A program made the position numbers and the translations under genes. This document shows positions 9,171 through 18,953 of a stretch of DNA of 62,542 nucleotides, piece by piece (the first letter of the stretch is position 1; the number at the start of each line of letters is the position of its first letter). Source of the stretch: Acidimicrobiaceae bacterium. GTDB lineage: Bacteria > Actinomycetota > Acidimicrobiia > Acidimicrobiales > Acidimicrobiaceae. The notes beneath the pieces are model-generated. The model was not told the origin of the DNA, searched no databases, and saw only the letters and a list, made by a program, of their open reading frames with translations. Location of the stretch: NCBI GenBank assembly GCA_013044385.1, contig JABEUN010000043.1, positions 1-62,542 of the forward strand, written 5' to 3'.

Positions 9171-9196
9171 CGAGTGGACTTAAGGTTTCCCACTCG
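9171..9196. terminator. hairpin after the GGDEF-EAL gene
   Basis: CGAGTGG (9171-9177) pairs with CCACTCG (9190-9196) around a 12-nt loop, just after the GGDEF-EAL stop and overlapping the end of the convergent DUF1003 gene. No U-run follows. It might act as a bidirectional end signal, but the stem is modest. Confidence 0.3.
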
Positions 9197-9722
9197 ACTC
9201 AGGGTCGGGACTAACCGAAGGACCCGACTCCACTTTCGACTGCTCCACCTGTTCTAAGAGACTGTTTCTCAGGTGTGTGATATCAGCGAGCATCCGCTCG
9301 ATGGCGTCATCTTGTGCTGCAAGGTGGAGCTGAATCTGCATAGATTCATGGAGTATCGCTTCGGCATCTTGATAGGTCTGTACTGCCCTCTTGTCTGAAG
9401 CTGCACCCAATACCTGTTGTCCAACCATGATGACGAACATCAGTAGCAGCTGGACTATGTTCCCCAAAAACAGGAGAAATGGGTACGGGTACGGATCAAA
9501 GGTGATGATCTTCAGAGATGACAGCACCATCCATGCAGCCATGATGAGGCTGGCAACGTAGACAGCGGTCATTGTGCCGACTGCCTTAGTGACGGCCGCC
9601 CCAATTCTGCCGTTCAAGCCAATCCGCTCGTCGGTGGTTAGTGGAGGTTTGCTCTTTTTGTGCTGCTCTACGTAAGGATGTGGTTCGTGCTTGAAGATTG
9701 CCATTCCCTCAACCGTAGCCAA
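9180..9722 (-). CDS. DUF1003 family membrane protein
   Basis: A 180-residue inner-membrane protein with two hydrophobic segments (about 50-70 and 80-105) separated by the typical DUF1003 loop DPYPYPFLLFLGN. Ahead is a soluble N-terminus and behind a helical, acidic C-terminal tail (about 115-165) that could form a coiled coil. The function of the family is unknown. Last gene of the minus-strand run that starts near 14.7 kb; 71 nt separate it from the acyl-CoA synthetase. Confidence 0.85.
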   Translation of the reverse strand: MATVEGMAIFKHEPHPYVEQHKKSKPPLTTDERIGLNGRIGAAVTKAVGTMTAVYVASLIMAAWMVLSSLKIITFDPYPYPFLLFLGNIVQLLLMFVIMVGQQVLGAASDKRAVQTYQDAEAILHESMQIQLHLAAQDDAIERMLADITHLRNSLLEQVEQSKVESGPSVSPDPESSGKP

Positions 9723-9793
9723 GATGTCGACCTCTGGAGCCGCAGTACGGAAGATATGCTCCAGGCGTTCAGACCGATCTCAGAAGAGAAGTT

Positions 9794-11440
9794 TTAGGCA
9801 GTCGGGGTCGATGCGTGCTCACCTAGGCCAAGTTCACCGATGGCGGCTTCACGCATCAAGTATTTCTGGATCTTGCCCGTTACTGTCATCGGGAATGAGT
9901 CGGTGATTTTTACATAACGCGGCACTTTGTAGTGAGCAATCGAGCCCTTGCAGAATTTCACGATGTCGTCGGCTGTGACGCTCGAGCCTTCCCTTATCCT
10001 GATCCAGGCCATCACCTCTTCACCGAACTTGGGGTCGGGAACGCCGATTACCGATACGTCTACTACGTCGGGGTGATTAAAGATGAACTCCTCGATCTCG
10101 CGCGGGTAGATGTTCTCACCACCGCGAATGATCATGTCCTTGATCCTGCCAACTACGTTGACGTATCCGTCGGAATCCATGATTGCAAGGTCACCAGTGT
10201 GCATCCAACGCGCTGGGTCGATGGCCTGCGCAGTCTTCTCGGGGTCGTTCCAGTATCCAAGCATCACTGAGTAGCCACGAGTGCAGAACTCGCCGACCTC
10301 ACCTCGTTCGACTATGTGCCCGGACGCGTCTGTGATCTTTACTTCGACGTGGGGGTGTACTGCACCTACGGTCGAGACCCTCTTGTCGATGGGATCGTCA
10401 AGCTTGGTCTGCATTGAGACAGGTGACGTCTCAGTCATCCCATAGCAGATGGTCACCTGGTCCATGTGCATCTGTGACTGCACCTTCTTCATCACCTCCA
10501 CTGGGCAAGGTGAACCGGCCATAATTCCAGTTCTAAGGGAGGTGAGGTCAAAGTTCGAAAATTCCGGCAATGCGAGTTCTGCAATGAACATCGTTGGAAC
10601 TCCGTAGAGGGAGGTGCACTTCTCCTGCTCAACAGCTCTTAGCGTAGCAACGGGATCGAAGCTCGCGGATGGGACGATGGCTGTAGCGCCATGGGATGTC
10701 ACTGCGAGATTCCCCATGACCATGCCGAAGCAGTGGTAGTAGGGGACTGGTATACAGACTCTATCTCGCTCTGTGTAGCCGCAGCCCTCGCCGACGAAGA
10801 AGCCGTTGTTGAGCAAGTTGAAGTGGGATAGCGTTGCGCCCTTGGGAAATCCGGTCGTTCCGGAGGTGTACTGGATATTGATGGGGTCATCAAAGTCGAG
10901 AAGCGATTGCCGCTTGTCAACTTGGTCCTGGCTCACCTTCTGTGATTCCGTTGCCAGCCACTCTCGGTAACCGTCGGTATCAGTGAATAGTACCTTCTCA
11001 AGTTTTGGCACCTTTGATCGAACCATATCGACCATCTCTGCATAGTTAGCGCCTTTGTGCTCGACCAGAGTGAGAAGTAACTTTGTTCCTGACTGTTTCA
11101 GTACGAATTCAAGCTCGCTCGCTCGGTATGCAGGATTGATGTTGACCAGGATTATTCCGAGTCGGGCGGTGGCGTACTGGATCTGCGCCCACTCAACGGT
11201 GTTGGGGCTCCAAATTCCGACTCGGTCCCCGCGTTCGATTCCGGTGGAGATTAACGCTTTGGCAAGTAGGTCTACAGAATCGTCGAACTGCGCATAGGTG
11301 AACCTCGATGACTGATGCAGGAATACAAATGCCTCCCTATCTGGGAATTTCTGGGCCGTCCTTCGAAGATTGGATCCGATTGTCTCGCCCAGCAGCGGGC
11401 GATCCGTGCTGCCCTGTGAGTATGAAGTGACCACCACCAC
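9794..11440 (-). CDS. AMP-dependent fatty acyl-CoA synthetase (FadD-like)
   Basis: Activates a carboxylic acid, probably a fatty acid, to its CoA thioester through an acyl-adenylate. All adenylate-forming motifs are visible: the P-loop [11 protein letters not shown] (191-201), YGMTETSP, the hinge [21 protein letters not shown], and the catalytic Lys in TGKIQKY near the C-terminus. Length (548 residues) suits medium/long-chain synthetases. GTG start with no strong ribosome site. It follows the TIGR01777 protein by 54 nt on the same strand. Substrate chain length cannot be told from sequence. Confidence 0.93.
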   Translation of the reverse strand: MVVVTSYSQGSTDRPLLGETIGSNLRRTAQKFPDREAFVFLHQSSRFTYAQFDDSVDLLAKALISTGIERGDRVGIWSPNTVEWAQIQYATARLGIILVNINPAYRASELEFVLKQSGTKLLLTLVEHKGANYAEMVDMVRSKVPKLEKVLFTDTDGYREWLATESQKVSQDQVDKRQSLLDFDDPINIQYTSGTTGFPKGATLSHFNLLNNGFFVGEGCGYTERDRVCIPVPYYHCFGMVMGNLAVTSHGATAIVPSASFDPVATLRAVEQEKCTSLYGVPTMFIAELALPEFSNFDLTSLRTGIMAGSPCPVEVMKKVQSQMHMDQVTICYGMTETSPVSMQTKLDDPIDKRVSTVGAVHPHVEVKITDASGHIVERGEVGEFCTRGYSVMLGYWNDPEKTAQAIDPARWMHTGDLAIMDSDGYVNVVGRIKDMIIRGGENIYPREIEEFIFNHPDVVDVSVIGVPDPKFGEEVMAWIRIREGSSVTADDIVKFCKGSIAHYKVPRYVKITDSFPMTVTGKIQKYLMREAAIGELGLGEHASTPTA

Positions 11441-11494
11441 AAGCTATGCGGTCGGCGAGTACGAGTCAATCAATATATCGTTTCCATGAAGCAA

Positions 11495-12403
11495 CTAATC
11501 TCCCTCGCGGACGAGACTTTCGAGTGCACCGGAGATATCTGGAAACGCGAATTTGAATCCGGAACTCAACAGGACTTCTGGCCTTACCCTCTGACCAGCG
11601 GTGATCATCTCATCCGTCACGCCTGCCCCAAGGGCGAGGGAGAGCGCAATCTTCGGAACAGAGAGCAAAGTCGGACGTTTGGTTGCCTTTCCAAGTGCTT
11701 TGGTGAACTCGGCATTTGTGCAAGGACTCGGCGAAGTCAGGTTGACTGGTCCAGCTATCTCCGAGTTGAGGAGAAAGATGATTGCTTCAACTTCATCACG
11801 GAGATGGATCCAGCTGAGATACTGGTCGCCACTTGCAAGCTTTCCTCCGAGTCCTAGCTTGAAGATGGGGAGTTGCCTTGCAAGTGCGCCCCCCTTGGTG
11901 GAGAGCACTACCCCAGTTCTGAGATTTATGACTCTAGTTTCAGTCGAGTCAGCATCATTTGCAGCGGCCTCGTTCTTCTGGCATACCTCTGCTAGGAATC
12001 CCTTTCCCATTGACGATTTCTCGTCGAGTAGCTCAGATCCTCTGTTGCCGTAAAAGCCGATCGCAGAACCGTTGATGAATACCCTGGGAGGGATCTCCAT
12101 CTTCCGGATTTCTTTGACTATCGCCCGGTTCCCGTTGATGCGAGAATCCTGGATCTTCCTTTTCGTCTCTGAGGTCCATCGTCCGGATCCAACGGGCTCT
12201 CCGGCCAGGTTGATCACGGCGTCCACTTGGCCAATCTGGCTCAGATCCAGTTTCGATGACTCTGGGTTCCAAGTAAGATTCGACGGATTACCCGAAGCTT
12301 CCGCGCTGTGCCGGACTCGCACTACTGAGTGTCCGAGGTTCGAAAGATTCGACGCTAGCTGCCGACCTATTAGCCCGTTCGACCCGGCCAGGACTATCTT
12401 CAT
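11495..12403 (-). CDS. TIGR01777 family NAD-dependent epimerase-like protein
   Basis: Extended SDR-type Rossmann protein of the TIGR01777 (YfcH) family. The dinucleotide loop GSNGLIGRQL lies at residues 8-17, followed by NLAGEPVG, the strand-end motif INGSAIGFYGNRG with the active-site-like Tyr, and a C-terminal domain ending in the family-typical RPEVLLSSGFKFAFPD. Its substrate is not established. Placed between an SDR and an acyl-CoA synthetase on the minus strand with short gaps, it probably shares their transcript. Confidence 0.88.
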   Translation of the reverse strand: MKIVLAGSNGLIGRQLASNLSNLGHSVVRVRHSAEASGNPSNLTWNPESSKLDLSQIGQVDAVINLAGEPVGSGRWTSETKRKIQDSRINGNRAIVKEIRKMEIPPRVFINGSAIGFYGNRGSELLDEKSSMGKGFLAEVCQKNEAAANDADSTETRVINLRTGVVLSTKGGALARQLPIFKLGLGGKLASGDQYLSWIHLRDEVEAIIFLLNSEIAGPVNLTSPSPCTNAEFTKALGKATKRPTLLSVPKIALSLALGAGVTDEMITAGQRVRPEVLLSSGFKFAFPDISGALESLVREGD

Positions 12404-12511
12404 TCGATTCCCTCTCGGTTGTTTTCCTTACCGGAGGTGTAACGCCCAAATGGGTCGGATAATTGCCGATTTCGGTTCGAAGACCTGCCTGTTACGGACC
12501 GGTGGCGCAGT

Positions 12512-13339
12512 TTAGATAGGTCCAGATGGTTTCATAAGTGAGTATGGGTCACTATTTATATTTAAGTTGGCACCAGTAATAAATGAACTGTCTGGATGCA
12601 GCAGAAAGCTAACCATTCTTGCGGCCGCCTTTATCACCTGGTCCGTTAAGTGGCCCGAGTCCGCTGGAGGCAAAGTGGCGATGTCGCGGCCCGTCGATCC
12701 AGGTGGTTTCATTTTCGTAGGTCCCGGTGAGACCGTGTTGATCCTGATCCCGAAGCGAGCGTTACTGGCGGCGGCGGCCATAGCAAGGTTGGTGACAGCA
12801 GATTTAGCTGCTGCGACGAACTCGTGGTTCGGGGAGACGTCAAAATCGGCCGTCGTCGATGTGCAGAAGACGATGGAACCGCCGGACTTACGCATGGGTT
12901 GGAGGCACGCTCTGAGAGTTGCCGAACTTGCCGATACATTGACTCGTAGAGTCTCTTCGAACTCCTGAACTGACGTGACTTCGCCGCGCCTTGGGTAGAG
13001 AGTTCCTATGCAATTGGCCAGTCCATCTATCCTGCCGAGCCTCTCGATAGCGCTCGCAATCTCTGCTTCAAGTCGTTCCGGAACCGACGCATCTGCAAAG
13101 GCCACGTTGGATAGCCGATTTTGAAGGCTGACTGGAACTGTAGATTCCCTACGTACAATGGCCGAAACGGTGGCACCCTGGTCTAGTAGCTGTTCGCAGA
13201 GTGCTGAACCCACTGATCCTGCTCCATCTAGGACCACAAATGCGGAACCTTCTAAACTACGGGGTAGCACCGACTCGCGGATGCTCGAAACCGTTGATAA
13301 ATTACTCACACCTATATGATCGCCGATCTGAAGGGCCAT
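12512..13339 (-). CDS. short-chain dehydrogenase-like protein lacking the catalytic Tyr
   Basis: Classical SDR fold of 275 residues: glycine loop DGAGSVG near residue 39, NCIG, and the NTVSPGPT strand late in the protein. The usual YxxxK active site is altered: in the stretch HEFVAAAKSAV the Lys is kept but the Tyr position is Val, with Phe one residue earlier. The upstream Ser (CTSTT) is present. It may be a non-catalytic SDR or use another chemistry. It starts 35 nt after the stop of the alpha/beta hydrolase and is probably co-transcribed with it. Confidence 0.85.
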   Translation of the reverse strand: MALQIGDHIGVSNLSTVSSIRESVLPRSLEGSAFVVLDGAGSVGSALCEQLLDQGATVSAIVRRESTVPVSLQNRLSNVAFADASVPERLEAEIASAIERLGRIDGLANCIGTLYPRRGEVTSVQEFEETLRVNVSASSATLRACLQPMRKSGGSIVFCTSTTADFDVSPNHEFVAAAKSAVTNLAMAAAASNARFGIRINTVSPGPTKMKPPGSTGRDIATLPPADSGHLTDQVIKAAARMVSFLLHPDSSFITGANLNINSDPYSLMKPSGPI

Positions 13340-13374
13340 GACAAGTGTGAATTATCTGCCCTCCTTCGTGGTAG

Positions 13375-14343
13375 TCAACAGTTGTCGTCACGTCTTGACA
13401 TGTGAAGTTCCGCCAAGATGGCGTGGAAGTTTGGTGCAACCTCAGCCATCAGGTCGACACAGAGTTCAGCGACTGCTCGTGGATGACTCAGGTGTGCTCC
13501 GTGGCCCGACCCGACTATGCAGGTAGACCTTAGATCATTGATCGTCTTCTCCATGTGTAGCTGACCGAGCCGGTGTCTGAATGAACCGAACTGTCCCAGA
13601 GACGATGTAGTTGGGTGCGTGACCGCCCTAGTTGAGAATGCGGATTCGAACCCAGCAAGGGAGGCGCCCTCTTTTATCATTGTGAAACCTTCGAGTCGTC
13701 TCGAAGCCTGGGTGCTGGAGGGGAGCCTTCGCCAATTCTCCTCGCCGATCATCCTTCGCATGAAGGCTTCAGCCCGGCGCTCGACATGGGCGGGATCGAG
13801 TTCCGCAAAAAACTCCTTCGGCTTGGCAAGCCAGGAAGGCCACCAAGGTTCGGCCGGAAGAGGCGCTTCAAAGATCACAAGGCCGAGGAGATTGGCTGGT
13901 GCTGACTTCGCCGCCATCATAAGGGCGATTGTTCCACCCATGGAGTGTCCGAACACTACGGTGGGCCTCTCTCTGACGAGTAGCTTCAAGTCCTCGACGT
14001 GATTTCGCCCGGATACATCCTCTGCATCCACACTTCCGGACTTCTCCAATGAGCCGGCATATCCGCGGCGGTCATATATGGTCACGGGGAATGGGGCAAG
14101 CGCCTTAGCGAGCCTCCTCATCGATGACGCCCTGTCCATTGCCCCGTGTACCAGAACGAACCCGGGCACGTCTTGGTCCGCCTCCCTTAGTCGGGTTATG
14201 GCAAGACCATTGAGACGGTCTTTGGCAAGGTCGGAGGCAGTTGGAGATACGACTTGTCGATGGGTTGACCTGTTCTCGTTGGATTGGACTCCGCTATGGT
14301 CGGACGGTTTGGTGTTGTAACTCTTTGGCGGTTGTGCAGCCAT
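13375..14343 (-). CDS. alpha/beta hydrolase
   Basis: Serine hydrolase of the alpha/beta fold. The nucleophile elbow is GHSMGG, the oxyanion strand is VLVHGAM-like, and the His is in GSGHGAHLSHP near the end; Pro-rich LPAEPWWPSW forms part of the lid. The frame extends up to 14385, but the ATG at 14343 is preferred because AGAAGGA lies about 7 nt before it. The N-terminus (MAAQPPKSYNTK) is likely disordered. Closest roles would be esterase or C-C hydrolase; the substrate is unknown. Confidence 0.88.
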   Translation of the reverse strand: MAAQPPKSYNTKPSDHSGVQSNENRSTHRQVVSPTASDLAKDRLNGLAITRLREADQDVPGFVLVHGAMDRASSMRRLAKALAPFPVTIYDRRGYAGSLEKSGSVDAEDVSGRNHVEDLKLLVRERPTVVFGHSMGGTIALMMAAKSAPANLLGLVIFEAPLPAEPWWPSWLAKPKEFFAELDPAHVERRAEAFMRRMIGEENWRRLPSSTQASRRLEGFTMIKEGASLAGFESAFSTRAVTHPTTSSLGQFGSFRHRLGQLHMEKTINDLRSTCIVGSGHGAHLSHPRAVAELCVDLMAEVAPNFHAILAELHMSRRDDNC

Positions 14344-14445
14344 GCCGTTTCCTTCTGACCTCTGGATCCATAAATTGTCCACCATTACAGTAGACTTGGA
14401 TTTCCTCGCAGATCGGTCAGAAACTGTTGTATGGAGAATGCAAGC

Positions 14446-14676
14446 TCAAGATGCTTGGCTTACAGGTCCGAACGGCTCCCCGGAATCTAAGTAACATTCG
14501 AGGTGGAAGTGGTCCACCCGCCTCCAAGTTGAACCTTCGTAGACATTTGCAATTACCTGAAATGCTGGTGCCTTTGCAACGAACTTGATGGCATCGCTGC
14601 ACGTCACGCATACCAGACCTAAGCCAGGTGCTATCTTTCTGGCGACCGCCCTCGAACTCGTCAATGCAGATTTCAT
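14446..14676 (-). CDS. small CxxC/HxxC protein, actinobacterial hypothetical
   Basis: The frame is open to 14769, but the ATG at 14676 has a strong ribosome site (GGGAGG, 5 nt spacing), giving 76 residues. It contains CVTC followed some 35 residues later by HFHLEC, which together could hold a zinc ion, then YLDSGEPFG at the end. The pattern QVIANVYEGSTWRRVDHFH resembles a family of short actinobacterial hypothetical proteins that I remember only by pattern. Function unknown; possibly a DNA- or protein-binding zinc ribbon. Confidence 0.65.
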   Translation of the reverse strand: MKSALTSSRAVARKIAPGLGLVCVTCSDAIKFVAKAPAFQVIANVYEGSTWRRVDHFHLECYLDSGEPFGPVSQAS

Positions 14677-15004
14677 GCCATCCTCCCGCGTTTCAATTAT
14701 CGACACCTTTGACGCCCACTTGAGCAGGTGTTGAGCTTTTAGGTTCTGTTGGGACTGCAATGCGGACATGGGTTGGTTCAGTGGCGTTCGCTTGTGTGGT
14801 CTAAGTGCCAGGTCAGCCTGTTTGGAATTTGGTCGTGGCTTATGTAGTGCGAAAAGAAGCGGGTAGATGAGTGCTTTGTCAGGCCCTCTTGCAAGTTTGA
14901 GGATCGCTAGTCGTTTTCAGCGTCTTGTTCGCGTACAGTGCGGCGGAGCGTTGGAGTGAAGATCGATTTCAGAAGGTTGAGTTCGCGGCTGTAGCATCGT
15001 AATT

Positions 15005-18000
15005 GTGTCGGAGAATCAAGAGATCAAAGGTGAGCCATTCGGTCCAAATGACTGGCTCGTGGAAGATATGGCCGCTCGCTACATCGAGAATCCGGCCTCA
15101 GTGTCGCCAGAGTGGAGGGCGTTCTTTTCTGAGCGCTCGAAAAAGGTGCCATCTGTTCAAGTTGGGTTGACCGAAACAGATGTGGACAGTTTTGCTCCAG
15201 AGGTGGTAAAAGAGTCCGGGATTGCAAGAGATTGGCATCCTATGGCCCAGGGCGTCACTAGTCACCTTCCTTCGGAAGTCGTACCCTCCACGGCTAACGT
15301 GGAACCGACCCATATCCAATCCGAGCCCGACTCCCAGGTTCGTTCTGAGGTGTCCACATCTGTTGCTTCGGGGGTGGATACCGGTGCAGTACCAGAGGTT
15401 GAAGCTGCGCGGATCGGTCCTCAAGAGACTTCGAAGCCCGTCGACGCTAAACCCCCTACACCTGCGTTCGGTGGGGTGGCAAAACCTATAAGAGGGGCCG
15501 CTGCGAGGGTTGTGCAAAATATGGAGAGCTCTCTCACGGTTCCAACGGCCACCTCGGTGAGGTCAGTTCCAGCCAAGCTCCTCGAAGTAAATCGGACCAT
15601 TCTCAACAATCAGCTCGCCAGAGTCGGTGGAGGTAAGGTCAGCTTCACTCACATAATCTCCTACGCAATTGTCAAGGCTTTGAACAAGGTGCCGCAGATG
15701 AATAGGGGATTCTCATCTGATGTCGATGGGAAAGGCGCCCCAGGGATCATCGAATACTCGAATGTGAATTTGGGAGTTGCAGTAGACGTAGAGCGGGCGG
15801 ATGGTTCGAGGTCCCTTTTCGTCGCGGTTGTCAAAGAAGTCGACACTATGGATTTCGCTGGATTTGTGTCTGCTTACGATTCAGTGGTTGACAGAGTGCG
15901 TCGAGGGAAGATGACAATCGATGACATAGTCGGCTCGACAATCACCGTGACCAATCCGGGGACGCTAGGCACCGAGCATTCTGTCCCACGGCTTATGTCA
16001 GGCCAAGGGGCGATTATCGGGGTGGGGGCACTCGGCTATCCAGTTGGATTCGAGGCTGCCGATCCAAAACTTCTGGCCTCACTCGGAATCTCCAAGACCA
16101 TAACGCTTACCTCTACCTACGACCACAGAATCATCCAGGGAGCCGAGTCGGGCGTCTTTCTCCGGACTCTTCATCAACTACTCATAGGTGATGACGGCTT
16201 TTATGACGAGATCTTCGAATCGATTGGAATTCCCTACACGCCTGCGAGGTGGCTCCGCGACGAAAATCCGACAGTGGATCAAGCCGGTGATAGTTCTGCG
16301 CTAATCAAGCAGGTTCACGTCCACACCCTGATCAACAATTACCGAGTCAGGGGCCACCTCATGGCGGTCCTTGATCCGCTCGGACTCCAAAAGCGGTCCA
16401 TGCCGGTCGAATTAGATCCAGCTACTTACCACCTGAGCGTGTGGGACTTGGATCGTAATTTCTTCACTGACGGACTCGCGGGACAAGAACAGATGACTCT
16501 GGGTCGAATTCTCGGTGTCTTGCGTGATGCGTACTGCCGGACAATTGGGGTTGAATACATGCATATTCAAGAACCCGAGGAGAAGGCTTGGATCCAGCAG
16601 CAATTCGAAGGTGTCCGTGACGCATTGTCCGAAGCGGAGATGGATTATCTTCTCGATCGCCTGAACCGAGCCGAGGCATTTGAGAGGTTCTTGCATACTC
16701 GATATATCGGCCAAAAGCGATTTGGCTTAGAGGGAGCAGAATCAGCAATCGCCTTCATCGACGAGGTGCTCAATCAGGCATCCGACGGCGGGCTACCCGA
16801 AGCGGTGATTGGAATGGCTCACCGGGGAAGACTCAATGTTCTCGCGAATATTGTCGGAAAGTCATACAGAGAGATATTCAAGGAATTCGAGGGCAATCTT
16901 GACCCCAACACAGTCCAGGGCTCTGGTGACGTTAAGTACCACAAGGGATTCGCCGGCACGTTTGTTGGACGACGGAACAACGAGATACAGGTAACGCTTT
17001 CCGCGAACCCTTCGCACTTGGAGGCCGTGGATCCGGTGGTCGAAGGGATAGTCAGAGCTAAGCAGGACCTCTACAGGAATCCCGGAGAGTTTCCGGTGCT
17101 TTCGCTCCTAATACATGGGGATGCTGCGTTCGCTGGACAGGGAGTGGTTGCCGAGACTCTGAATATGAGTCAACTCCGGGGATATAGGACCGGAGGAACT
17201 GTGCATCTGGTCATAAACAATCAGGTTGGATTTACCACCAACCCGAGTGAATCCAGATCATCGGTATATGCAACTGATGTTGCCAAGATGGTTCAAGCTC
17301 CGATCTTTCACGTCAATGGCGACGATCCTGAGGCGGTTATCCGGGTTGCGCGAACCGCTTTTGCATATCGCCAGCGCTTCCACAAAGACGCCGTAGTAGA
17401 TATGCTTTGCTATAGGCGCTTCGGTCACAATGAAGGCGATGAGCCGAGCTATACGCAGCCTCAGATGTACGAAGTGATCGAAGGAAAGCCATCGGTCAGA
17501 AAGATCTACACCGAAACCCTGGTTAGGCGGGGTGACAAGACGCCGGCCGAAGCCGAGAAGGCCCTCGAAGGCTTCCTCGATATCCTGCAGGCGGCGCTTG
17601 ATGAAACTCGCTCTTCTGTAGCTCCCAACCCAACGACGCTTCCTCCTGCGCCGGTGGCCAACGTACCCCTTGAGGTCGTTGAGACCAAGGCCGATATGGA
17701 GTCAATTGAGTACCTTGCCGCGCTACTTCACGGCGCGCCGGATGGGTTCACCATCCACCCCAAGCTTGAGAAGCAACTCAAGACTAGGGATCAGCAGTTC
17801 AAGGCGGGCGAAGTCGACTGGGCCCTGGCTGAAGCCCTGAGCATGGGTGAGATCCTCTTGGACGGTCACGATGTTCGATTCTCCGGTCAGGACAGTCGAA
17901 GGGGGACGTTCTCCCATCGCCATGCGGCTCTCATCGATTACAACACCGGTGAAAGCTACGTACCACTAGCCGAACTAAGCGAGTACGAGGGGCCCCTGCT

Positions 18001-18901
18001 TCGAGCCGACCGAGGAGGTCGGTTCATGATTTACGACTCCCTCCTATCGGAATATGCAGCACTTGGTTTCGAATACGGGTACTCATTGATCCAGAAGACG
18101 GCACTTGTTGTCTGGGAGGCACAGTTTGGTGATTTTGCCAATGGGGCGCAAATTATCATCGACCAGTTCCTAGCCGCAGCATCAGACAAGTGGGGGCAAC
18201 ATTCTGGACTCGTCTTACTTTTGCCGCACGGCTATGAGGGGCAGGGTCCAGAACACTCGTCGGCCCGGATCGAGCGATTTTTGACGCTAGCAGCTTCAGA
18301 TAACCTAACTGTGGCGAATGCAACTACGGCTGCGCAGTACTTCCATCTACTTAGGAGCCAGGTGGGCCGAGCATCAAGGCGTCCTTTGGTTGTGTTTACA
18401 CCGAAATCACTCCTCCGTTCCAAGCTCTCCCGGTCGCCGCTCTCAGACTTCACTTCTGGGAGTTTCATGCCCGTCTTGGACGATCCCCGCTGGGCTAATA
18501 ATGCTTCAGGAAAGTCAGAAGTGAATCGGCTCATACTGTGTTCTGGCAAAGTGGCCTATGACGCAATGGCGCGAAGGGATCTGGTAGATCAGGGCAAGAT
18601 GACTGGCGAGAAAGTGGCGGTCGTCAGGATCGAGCAGCTCTATCCGTGGCCTGACGATCAGTTGCTTGTGGTTATGGATAGTTATTCGGCGCTGAAGGAG
18701 GTGGTGTGGCTGCAGGAGGAACCCGAGAACATGGGTCCGTGGAACTTCGTCCACCATCAACTGCACCGGATCCTTAGGGAGAGGGCTCCGCTCAGACACA
18801 TCAGCCGGGTAGCTTCTGGGTCACCTGCTGCTGGATCTGCCGCAATGCACGCATTGGAGTTGGAGGATCTCATGGTTAGGTCTGTAGACCGGCTGGTCTG
18901 A
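15005..18901 (+). CDS. kgd: multifunctional 2-oxoglutarate decarboxylase/dehydrogenase E1-E2 (Kgd/OdhA)
   Basis: Actinobacterial fused enzyme of 1298 residues handling 2-oxoglutarate in the TCA cycle. The N-terminal segment (about 12-45, NDWLVEDMAARYI) is the E1o-type tail; about 60-160 is a low-complexity Ser/Pro/Glu linker with no lipoyl motif; about 165-400 is the E2-type succinyltransferase domain with His374 in TYDHRI; and the rest is the ThDP-dependent E1 (HGDAAFAGQG at 704-713, then NNQVGFTT for the diphosphate/Mg site). The lack of a lipoyl domain is normal for this family, which borrows it from another E2. GTG start. Monocistronic by context, with a hairpin after the stop. Confidence 0.96.
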   Translation: MSENQEIKGEPFGPNDWLVEDMAARYIENPASVSPEWRAFFSERSKKVPSVQVGLTETDVDSFAPEVVKESGIARDWHPMAQGVTSHLPSEVVPSTANVEPTHIQSEPDSQVRSEVSTSVASGVDTGAVPEVEAARIGPQETSKPVDAKPPTPAFGGVAKPIRGAAARVVQNMESSLTVPTATSVRSVPAKLLEVNRTILNNQLARVGGGKVSFTHIISYAIVKALNKVPQMNRGFSSDVDGKGAPGIIEYSNVNLGVAVDVERADGSRSLFVAVVKEVDTMDFAGFVSAYDSVVDRVRRGKMTIDDIVGSTITVTNPGTLGTEHSVPRLMSGQGAIIGVGALGYPVGFEAADPKLLASLGISKTITLTSTYDHRIIQGAESGVFLRTLHQLLIGDDGFYDEIFESIGIPYTPARWLRDENPTVDQAGDSSALIKQVHVHTLINNYRVRGHLMAVLDPLGLQKRSMPVELDPATYHLSVWDLDRNFFTDGLAGQEQMTLGRILGVLRDAYCRTIGVEYMHIQEPEEKAWIQQQFEGVRDALSEAEMDYLLDRLNRAEAFERFLHTRYIGQKRFGLEGAESAIAFIDEVLNQASDGGLPEAVIGMAHRGRLNVLANIVGKSYREIFKEFEGNLDPNTVQGSGDVKYHKGFAGTFVGRRNNEIQVTLSANPSHLEAVDPVVEGIVRAKQDLYRNPGEFPVLSLLIHGDAAFAGQGVVAETLNMSQLRGYRTGGTVHLVINNQVGFTTNPSESRSSVYATDVAKMVQAPIFHVNGDDPEAVIRVARTAFAYRQRFHKDAVVDMLCYRRFGHNEGDEPSYTQPQMYEVIEGKPSVRKIYTETLVRRGDKTPAEAEKALEGFLDILQAALDETRSSVAPNPTTLPPAPVANVPLEVVETKADMESIEYLAALLHGAPDGFTIHPKLEKQLKTRDQQFKAGEVDWALAEALSMGEILLDGHDVRFSGQDSRRGTFSHRHAALIDYNTGESYVPLAELSEYEGPLLRADRGGRFMIYDSLLSEYAALGFEYGYSLIQKTALVVWEAQFGDFANGAQIIIDQFLAAASDKWGQHSGLVLLLPHGYEGQGPEHSSARIERFLTLAASDNLTVANATTAAQYFHLLRSQVGRASRRPLVVFTPKSLLRSKLSRSPLSDFTSGSFMPVLDDPRWANNASGKSEVNRLILCSGKVAYDAMARRDLVDQGKMTGEKVAVVRIEQLYPWPDDQLLVVMDSYSALKEVVWLQEEPENMGPWNFVHHQLHRILRERAPLRHISRVASGSPAAGSAAMHALELEDLMVRSVDRLV

Positions 18902-18920
18902 TCTGTTTGTCGAATAGACC

Positions 18921-18943
18921 CCGGGGCTGGCTGACAGCCCCGG
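18921..18943 (+). terminator. hairpin after kgd
   Basis: CCGGGGCTG and CAGCCCCGG form a perfect 9-bp stem with a 5-nt loop, 20 nt after the kgd stop and before the end of the convergent HAD gene. Only a weak T-rich stretch (GGTTCATT) follows. Likely a transcription end for kgd. Confidence 0.55.
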
Positions 18944-18953
18944 TTCATTACTC

